A DNA stretch of 64,000 nt, taken from assembly GCA_950295325.1 (NCBI GenBank), contig OX485804.1, positions 24,924,001-24,988,000 of the forward strand, given 5' to 3'. Source of the DNA: Polytrichum commune (lineage: Eukaryota > Streptophyta > Polytrichopsida > Polytrichales > Polytrichaceae). A program made the translations under genes and the position numbers. Position 1 is the stretch's first letter. Each line of letters starts with the position of its first letter. Shown in pieces: positions 56,341 through 64,000 of this stretch. The notes under the pieces are model-generated. The model did not search any database. It had not been told where the DNA came from and saw nothing but the letters and a program-made list of their open reading frames with translations.

Positions 56341-57999
56341 TACTTATTGTTTGGTCACAAACAACTAGATTAAGGTTCGGAAGTCTTTGTGAATGGAACG
56401 GATCTTGTTAGTTGTACCAAATGCCTCAAAATCGAATTCAAGCTTAGGTGTTGTGGAATAAACAACTTAGACCCTTCTAATGTATTCTAGTAATTAAAAT
56501 ACATCCCAGAGTGGCCTAAAATCCACTATGATTATTTAAAGATTGTAGAAATTTATATTAAAAACACTAAGATGTTGAAGTTGTCTCATGGGAACTCTTA
56601 ATATTCCATCTTAAAATTATAAAATAAGACAAAATTAATTGAAATAGAAAGATAATTTTAAGGCCTACCTATTAACATTAATATTTATAGCAATCAATGC
56701 TAATAAAAATTATGGTAAGGTTCTAAATACTACTATACTTTAATAAAGATAATTAAATCATTTGCTTAAGGCTGAGAGTTGGTCAAAGGTGAGATGAGGT
56801 TGATAGAGGGAAGGTCCAAGCCTTCTGGAGGTGGATGTCAGAAATGAGAGATGATTGAAGGCAATATTGAGCTCTCATTTTAAAGGGCTCGTCTCAAATA
56901 GTGGGGATAAGTTTTTTCTTGACTTACACCTCACCGTTTATCCAATTGATTCGGTGTAGCATCTTACACCATTTATTTACTTTAGATACTTATTCCGAAT
57001 TTTTTTTTGTTAACTTTTATCCGATAAAATTTTATTCATTGTTGACTTTGTAGTATTAAAAGACATTCGTCATGTGGAATCTTACATCCTCGAGGCAAAT
57101 TTTACCAACATGAAGATTAGATTAAATCAACTTGCCTCCCCCTGTTTGATTGTCTTGGCATTCTCTAACCTTGGATCTCCTAGAGTTAGCTTTTGAATTT
57201 TATGTCATTGTTCTTGAACCAAATTATTATTTTATCCATCTCTTAGTTATCTTATGACGTATACTATCTTTAGTTTGGGCCTTTCTAAACAATTTACCAA
57301 TAAGTTTTTTTCGTATTAATTGTTGAGGCTCTCATCTATATAAATTAATTTTCATACCCAAAATCATCTTAACTCTTATGAAAAAAAATTCTTTACTCTT
57401 AATTTTCATAATAAAGAGCTTAATCGACCAAAAAGTCAAACAAACACTTTACAGAGGGGGGGGGGGCATTGTTGAGTTGGATCTAGATGAGTAGATCTTG
57501 TTAAGTGGGCAATAACATCGAACTTGGTTGGCATTGATGAAATTTTATAAACACGTTGATTGCTACTCAAAGGCAGTAATAGGGTGACGATCACAAGTGC
57601 GGAATAAAATTATTGTTTTTTTGTGTCTGGTGTTTGTCTTTGTTGTCATCTTGCGTTTGATGTGTGTTTTTTATTCGGTAAGATTGCTCGCGGGCATACT
57701 ATGTTCTTGTGTGTGTTGTAAATCGGGTTTAGTTCAATGCACAGTTAATCTTAGTATAGCATATATTGGTATAGGGGGGAGTTTTGGCACTTGGGGTACT
57801 GTGATAAGTAGTATGTGTGTGTTTTGTAGTGGTGCCACTACTACTTTGTCTTTGGTTATAGGCATGTTGGTGATTTGAGTTGTGGTGTAGGCTTCTCTTG
57901 CCTAGAGATTTGTTGTTTGGACATGGTAGCTAGGTGTATGCGTTGCATCGCTATGTGTTGAGTTCAACCTACTTGAGAGTGGCCACTCCACCTCTCTAA
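56341..57999. other. No gene recognised
   Basis: 56400-57420 is AT-rich and unlike both sides. 57570-57900 is again G/T-rich like the LINE relic and may be its detached 5' part, leaving the AT-rich block as a possible insertion with unresolved ends. An 11-base G tract lies at 57456-57466. Confidence 0.4.
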
Positions 58000-59110
58000 A
58001 TTCCACCATGCAACCATCGCAACATATTCACTCCATTTGTTGGCCTAACATATTTTGAAAGACAATCATTTAGAGTGACCATATGAGTTGCGCTATGTTC
58101 CTTGGATAAATTCACTGCAACCCATTGAAGCATGTGGTTGCATATGAACAAGGAGGGCAACTTGCACGCTGACATTGGTGGATGGTCCATCCAATGAGCA
58201 TGCAATATGGGCCCAAAGAGTTTTTTTTTTAAAAAAATCATTGGAAGAGCTATTTTACTATAACGACTAAATAAACTGCCCTAGGCTTTGTGGGTGAAAT
58301 CACAACGTGGCTGCATGTGAACAAGGAGGATGACTTGAAGGCAAATGTTGGCGGACTCTTCATTGGAAACCTAAGTGGTGTGCATGGGTGACTATGAACT
58401 TAAACCCCCTATATGCCAAAAAAATAAAAAATAAAAAAGAGTTTTGATAGAGAGAAGCCCAATGTATACGTACTGATAGTACATTAGACAGTGGACTCAT
58501 ATATTTAAACTAGGCTTGTCAATTTTATGTTCTAAATGCCTCTACTACCTACACAAAGTATAAATTCATGAAAGCAATAGGCCTTCGACAGCAATCAACA
58601 ACAATCTCCAATTCTTGCCTCCGTAAATTAGATGAAACCAACAAATCTATTGTCAAGTTCTCCTCCAAAGCTTAGCCCCCCCCCCCCCCCCCCCTCCCCG
58701 TACATCTACCTTCACGTCATAATTCTCAATAACCTTTTCGAATGTACACACAAGAAAGTTCAATACCTCTCCTTTATGTATAGAACGTACGCCAATGGCT
58801 CAAATAATATCCTTTTTTCACACTCTTGTTAGCTCGGACGTGGTGCGAAGAGTCCACCCTCCCCCAGGGTGGATGATGGTCCATGCAACGAGCACACAAT
58901 AGAAGCCCCCCAAAACTTCAAAAGCCGACTATCTAGAGAACCATTTTACTAGGGTGACGAAAATGAGTTGGCCCTAGGTCTTTGTGGGTGAAGTTGGCGC
59001 AACGGAGTATTAAAGTGCATGAGTGCATGCGAAGTAAAAGGGCGACTTGAAGGCCGGCGGGCGGGCGGGAGGGCGTCGGTGGATGGAGGATGGGTCCATG
59101 CGACGAGAAT
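58000..59110 (+). repeat. Degenerate tandem repeat, three units
   Basis: Units near 58125-58235, 58236-58400 and 58870-59110 share GGTGGATGGTCCAT, AACGAGCA-ACAATA, ATTTTACTA-ACGA, GGCTTTGTGGGTGAA and ACTTGAAGGC, in a repeating order. A 19-base C tract (58676-58694) and GGCGGGCGGGCGGG near 59056 lie within or between units. Confidence 0.6.
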
Positions 59111-59690
59111 CTTGATAACCGCAAGCGGCAACTAACAGAGTCACCTCTTCACATTCTCGGTGACTTTTCCTTCAACAAGTTTGTCTTGTATCACATGGTT
59201 GCTTCCCTCCCTCCAACTCGCCACGAGCTTCGCCAAAACCTAGCTAGGGCCACCCCAATCCACAACCTTTGAGAAGGCGCTCAGGTGGTGACGAGGAGCT
59301 TTGCGATGGCCATGATTGGACAAAGGCTTCAAACCACGTTGTGCTGATTGATGTCACTTCTTATTATTAAAAAAAAACTCATATATATATATATATATAT
59401 GTATCGGGGATTGTTAAAATTAACCACACATTGTTATAAACAACCACAACCAATATCTAAGGTGCCGACTAGGCTTTGACCGGTCATCCAAACTAGTCAA
59501 GTGTTACGAATCCCAACACCAAGCTGACACCTTGTTCCCCCTCTTCACGTGTGCAATGAAAATTCAAATTTTGGCAGGTCGTGTGACCGCGTGACGTAGC
59601 TCGATGGTTGTTTCAACAACCCACCGTACGATACATGGTCGTATCAACAACCCCGTAGAGAGAGAGAGAGAGAGAGAGAGATCGTGGCAC
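59111..59690. other. No gene; TA and AG microsatellites
   Basis: Contains a (TA)n tract near 59383-59401 and (AG)n at 59657-59681. No coding domain. Confidence 0.5.
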
Positions 59691-59819
59691 GGTGGGTTTC
59701 GGAGGGTGTAGATGATAGAAACCCGGGCGGCCCTATCCCAATTCCTCCCTCCCTCCCTCCCGGCCCGGGCGGGGCGGTCGGTCGGTCGCGCATGCGCACA
59801 ACTCATACTTACATTGAAT

Positions 59820-60105
59820 GATACATCGGCTCACATCCAATTATGAGGAATTGGGGATGATGAGCAGCAGAGCCGGCAGATACAGACACCCATCCCACGC
59901 CAACACACAACCCGCTTCTGCTTATTATTAAGCTCCATAACTCCCCCACCCCACCCCCCGCTCCTTCCCTCTTTAGCTCTTCCTTCCTTCCTTTTTCCCC
60001 TTTCCCAACGCTGGCCTTTATAAGATAGATAAGTTAGAGCAGGAGGCTAGGCCATTACCGAGAAACCAAGCTGCTGCCTCTGCTGCTGCTCAGGTTTCAT
60101 TAAGT
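59820..60105 (+). promoter_or_regulatory. Promoter/5' leader-like sequence (tentative)
   Basis: A pyrimidine-rich stretch (59935-60010) leads to CTTTATAAGATAG, a plausible TATA box at about 60017-60024. After some 80 bases comes a CTG-repeat leader and an ATG at 60106. CT-rich tracts beside a TATA box are common in plant core promoters. No expression evidence, so this is a hypothesis. Confidence 0.3.
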
Positions 60106-60530
60106 ATGGGGGTGTTGCGTAAGAAGTACTTTGGGGCGAGCATGACTCAGGAACAATTTCAATGGAACCTCCAACAACTAAGTTACACTGCGCATGAGGT
60201 GACTGGGGTGGGGTGGGGGGGGGTTAGTAATGTGTCAGTGCTTCTTTATCAGTTTCCGTCATTAGGGTTTAAGTGCTTCAATAGCGGTTCATGCCTTTGG
60301 CACCAATGGAGTCCCTGCCATTGCGTTGCGGGGTCAGCTGGCTGTTTGCAACCGATTCGGAGGACCCTTTTCAAGAAAGCCAAAATGACGACAATCATTG
60401 GACACGTATAGATAGATGGATGGATGGATGGCTATTACCAAATTTTTTCATTCACGAGTTGTGGTTTCCATCCAAACTTATGATTGTTGGGGAAGAAGTT
60501 CTACCGATTCCGCCCGTGAATAGAGGATAG
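60106..60530 (+). CDS. Unrecognised short ORFs downstream of promoter-like DNA
   Basis: An ORF of 101 codons starts at 60106 (MGVLRKKYFGASMTQEQFQW at the N-terminus), and a second frame is open at 60291-60530 (starting MPLAPMESLPLRCG). GT dinucleotides in GAGGTGACT (about 60195-60203) could be a splice donor joining the first stretch to something further on. No domain, signal peptide or membrane segment was recognised. If a host gene exists anywhere in this window this is the best place to look, but a captured fragment or chance ORFs are equally possible. Confidence 0.2.
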
Positions 60531-60699
60531 GATGTATTATATTGGATTTCTATTTTTGGATTTCTCAATCTGACATTTTCGACGTAAAGAGTAGAGGGCG
60601 GGCTAAAGTGGACCTTTCGTTGTTGGTTTGTCTAAGTGGACACTTGTGTTTGAAAGATGTGTGGGTTGGGTGTGGTTAGTACAAGCACCCGAAGAAGAA

Positions 60700-60911
60700 G
60701 AAGAAAAGAAGAAGACTACGTGGTCCAATGTGTTGATCGTTTTGGGGTTGATAATCAACAAAAGGAATTTTGGGTGGGGGGACTTATATGACCATTTAAT
60801 GTCGATGAGACTCTTTACTTTGACAATGAATAAGATATACATGTGCGTTCCAAATACTATGGGGCAAATGGCTATGGACAAGATTTGGAATTGGCAATCA
60901 TCATTTTCACA
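60700..60911 (+). repeat. Dispersed repeat B, partial copy
   Basis: GACTACGTGGTCCAATGTG, a G-rich stretch, ACTTATATGACCATTTAA, TTACTTTGACAATGAATAAG and GATTTGGAATTGGCAATCAT match 7515-7692 in order. Confidence 0.6.
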
Positions 60912-63099
60912 CAAATGGCATGGTTTGCAATCAAAGAGAAGTGGGTGCAGATTCTAAAGCGCTCATTTAAGGCATGTGTACCATAAAATATTTTCAAGTG
61001 ATCGGAAAACCTCCACATCACATGCATCATCTATAGAAAGCTTGGTTGACAAACGAACAAGCCACTAAGGAGTCTAGGCCTTGAGTGATCACTTTTATAA
61101 AACCCACTATTTTAATTTGAAAATATTGACTCAAATTGGCGACTTGAGCGCATAGACTTCCCACTAGGGGAATTGAGGAAGAATACCGAAGTCTAGGCCT
61201 TTAGGATTCCAAATAACCACCAAAGTGCTCATCCGAGCAATTGACTCTCTAACACACAAATTGGCCGTCCAACACGTCTAAAAATTGCCTTACACAATAG
61301 GTGGTGCTTTTTCTAATTGGTTTGTAAGGTTTTGCATATCAATTCTACCACGATCAATAATTGCAATGACCATGCCCCAAGTGACATGGTGCATGCATTG
61401 GTTAAGTCCAATCACTAAACCTTTTTTCCCACACCAACAATTGTATATTGGATTACAAAGAAACAAATTTGTTGCCCAAGTTTCATGATCATGTGGCATA
61501 AGTGCACTAAATAACCCTATTAGCGTGGTTGGAAAATTAGCGTGGAAATTATTAAAGGTACCCAATCTAATTGTCTATCTAGGTGGGGATAACTTGGATT
61601 TAAGACGTGGGGTCTTCCCCTTAGTTTTCCTTTATATTTTTTACCAACACCTTACATAAAACATCATATTCACCCACTTCCATTACCGAGAAAAATAATC
61701 AATGTGGCCCACACTATTTTAAAATTACATATTTGGTGTGCGTTGCAATTAACTTGGCCCACAACAATTTGTTATGATGAAGAATGTGGGCTCTAGAGGA
61801 GTAGTGTGGCCCACACTAATAGGATTATTTAGTGTACTTGTGTGACTCAAGAAATGCTACGAAGAAACATTCAAAGACTACACTGCACATGCCAAGGGAA
61901 AATATAATGTTTTTTCACCAGTTTTGGTAGTGTGCATTCTTTTGCCACTAGTAGAGTGTGGTCATTGAGATTGGATGATATAACCAACTCCATCAAATAA
62001 GGTGGAGGGTGCTAATTCCATCCACTTGCCAAAAGCACACCCTATGCACCGCCTCCAAACCATGTAATTGGAGCATACCTTGAACCATCCAAATGTCTCC
62101 AACGCAAAGTGGGGGCCATTGTGGGAAAATGCGAGGTTGGTTTTGGGGAAAGTGGGATTGGTTTTGGACAAATATCATGTCGTAGTTAGGGGTGGTAACT
62201 TATATGTTTTATATGAATCCCGTGGGCATAAGTTATAAGGACACAACTTTTTTATTGAGCGGAGTGTTAGAATTTTTGTGGAGCTATTTAAGAGACCAAC
62301 ATGGAGGTTATGAGCAAGTCTTGGCATGGTTTTGGGAGCCATTTGTAGTGAACAAAATGTGGGTTGAAGGAGGGATTCAAGTAGATAAGGGCCCGGAACT
62401 TCAAACATTTGTAGTATATTCATAAAATGTGCAATTAATTTGATTTTTGGTTCTACCATGTCCAAGCCAGTTTGCTAAGCCAATCATGCATACGAAAAAT
62501 CATGTAGACTCCAAACAAAATGTTAAATTAGCCAAAGGTTTGGTTTAAGCACCCTTTGCCTTTAATTATATTCAAGTGATTGCATGCATATCCATTGGAG
62601 GCTCAATTCATACACGAACAAGGTTCAAAGGAATACTTCCATGTGGTGATTGTTTTGACTAAAGAAACTAGACTTCGTCTATGTCTTCAAAAATTTAGAT
62701 GGTACTACCCATTTTGTTGAGTGACCACTTCCATGTGGATTTATTTATTTGTTTAAATTTATTTTATTTTATTTTATTTTATATTTTGTTGTTGTTGTTG
62801 AAGAAGGGGGGGGGGGGTTGAGGGCAACAAATGAGATCACTTGTCTTGTTCCCAAGCATGCAAGTTTGCACATGGTTACCTATCGAGATTTTGTAAACCA
62901 ATAACTTCAAGTCCACATCAACATGTTTTTGCATGTCATTTTTTCCCCCACTGAAATGAAAGTGAAATTACGGTTCCAACTCTCCCCCCAACCACCACCA
63001 TGATAGTGCTAGCCACCAATTCATGTATTGATCAAGGGAAAATTAACACACGCTAACATGTGGAGGGGGAGGTCATTTCTTTTTTCTATTTAGTGACTT
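60912..63099. other. No gene; two palindromic motifs
   Basis: AATGTGGCCCACACTATT (about 61700) and AGTGTGGCCCACACTAATAG (about 61805) belong to the dispersed palindrome set. ORFs at 61290-61565, 61962-62178 and 62175-62465 (all minus) have no recognisable domain. A 12-base G tract lies at 62806-62817. Confidence 0.45.
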
Positions 63100-63390
63100 T
63101 CGCCGACTTTTGCCATCATATAAAATTGTGCCCTTGAGGTGTGTGGGCCTCATTTGGTGGTTATTTTTTAGATAGACTCCTTTATTGGAGTGGCATGTGG
63201 CAATGCTTGTACTTTTAAACACACCAAAAAGAACACATGTTACAATGAGATTGGAGTATGTGCTCATATTAGGTGAACACAATTGGGAGGGTTTGTGTGA
63301 TCACTTAGAGAGATTGAGAATATTCACTTTGACCTTTTATAGTGTTTCCATCTTGAGTACGATTGTCAAATTTGAAATGATAAGGCACCA
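63100..63390 (+). repeat. Dispersed repeat B, copy
   Basis: GGCCTCATTTGGTGG, GAGTATGTGCTCA, TTGGGAGGGTTTGTGTGATC and TATTCACTTTGACC match 7396-7620 in order. The 129-codon plus ORF at 63185-63574 begins inside this repeat. It has no known domain and is not kept open in the other copies. Confidence 0.55.
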
Positions 63391-64000
63391 TAGGCCTTGT
63401 GGTGGGGTTGGGGGTTGTCATCGGTGGTTCTTTGTTTCTTTCCATTTGCATGGGGATATGGCATACTTGAGGGTCCCCGCTTGCCTCCAAGTGATTGTGT
63501 CTTCTTGGTTCATGATTTATTCTTGGTGTTGGTTAATTGGCCTTTTGTCTCAAATTCAACCCAAAAACATATAAACAAAATTAATTAAATAATTATTTTT
63601 GGGGATTCACACTTGCTCATCATATTAGGCATTTCATGACCAATCCAATGACCAAAATGATTTGTGGAGTTGGGAGTGCCCATGATAGGCCCACGTACCT
63701 TAGTTGCACAAACCTCAATGCCACACTCTACAATGTATTTTGACAAAGATAATTGCGATTATATCTCAAAATTCCCTAGATATTGATAATGAGGTATTTG
63801 TCACATGATGTGATATCCACATAGGTCCCAATGTGAGATGGGATGTTTCTAATGGGGGCATTAGAAGTAAAGGAAGAGATGAAGAAAAATAATCACCTTT
63901 TAGTCGTTGGTGTATTTATCCATATGAACTACAAGGAGGAAATGCCAATTGCAAATGAACTTGCACCAACATGTGTATAATTTGTCCGTAGCAAGTAGAA
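63391..64000. other. No gene recognised
   Basis: AT-rich to the window edge, with nothing that can be supported. Confidence 0.5.

Noticed and set aside
63185-63574. 129-codon plus ORF
   Set aside because: Begins inside dispersed repeat B; other copies do not keep the frame, and no domain is visible.

Overview
The window reads as a repeat-dense, AT-leaning intergenic stretch of a land-plant nuclear genome. The evidence is a Ty1/copia retrotransposon of plant type, plant-style Harbinger and hAT miniature elements, and long gaps with only short accidental ORFs. Many microsatellites and an unusual number of long poly-C/poly-G tracts are also present. Nothing fixes the species. The relics are a mixture (Tc1-like, pogo/Tigger-like, ZNF862-like hAT, RNase H-bearing LINE) that does not point to one well-studied crop genome. 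I see no intact host gene that I can name with confidence.

Layout. 0.17-1.15 kb: broken Tc1-like (DD34E) transposase. 1.2-9.3 kb: unannotated DNA with a SINE-like repeat and the first copy of an unclassified dispersed repeat. 9.28-10.5 kb: a 5S rRNA-derived pseudogene next to a 513-bp tandem duplication. 14.3-15.2 kb: hAT transposase relic on the minus strand. 18.0, 20.0 and 23.4 kb: PIF/Harbinger-type MITEs with TWA target duplications. 32.6-33.8 kb: GC-rich island. 34.1-36.9 kb: pogo-like relic plus a second inverted-repeat element. 37.3-38.7 kb: 3' end of a LINE (RNase H and a Cys/His tail) interrupted by a 270-bp hAT-type MITE. 40.1-44.6 kb: degenerate tandem arrays with a few coding-like blocks of unknown identity. 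44.76-50.55 kb: a nearly intact copia element on the minus strand with 324-bp LTRs, 5-bp TSD, PBS and PPT. 51.4-56.3 kb: eroded LINE ORF1-like sequence on the minus strand, split by an 836-bp hAT-type MITE with a perfect 8-bp TSD. 58.0-59.1 kb: degenerate tandem repeats. 59.7-60.5 kb: promoter-like sequence with a short ORF. 60.7-63.4 kb: further copies of the dispersed repeat.

The parts do not form a pathway. The picture is layered insertion: old coding relics (LINE, Tc1-like, hAT, pogo), MITEs later inserted into some of them, and a young copia insertion. Seven transitions and no indels separate the copia LTRs (97.8% identity). Its only visible defect is one in-frame TAG inside the reverse transcriptase region.
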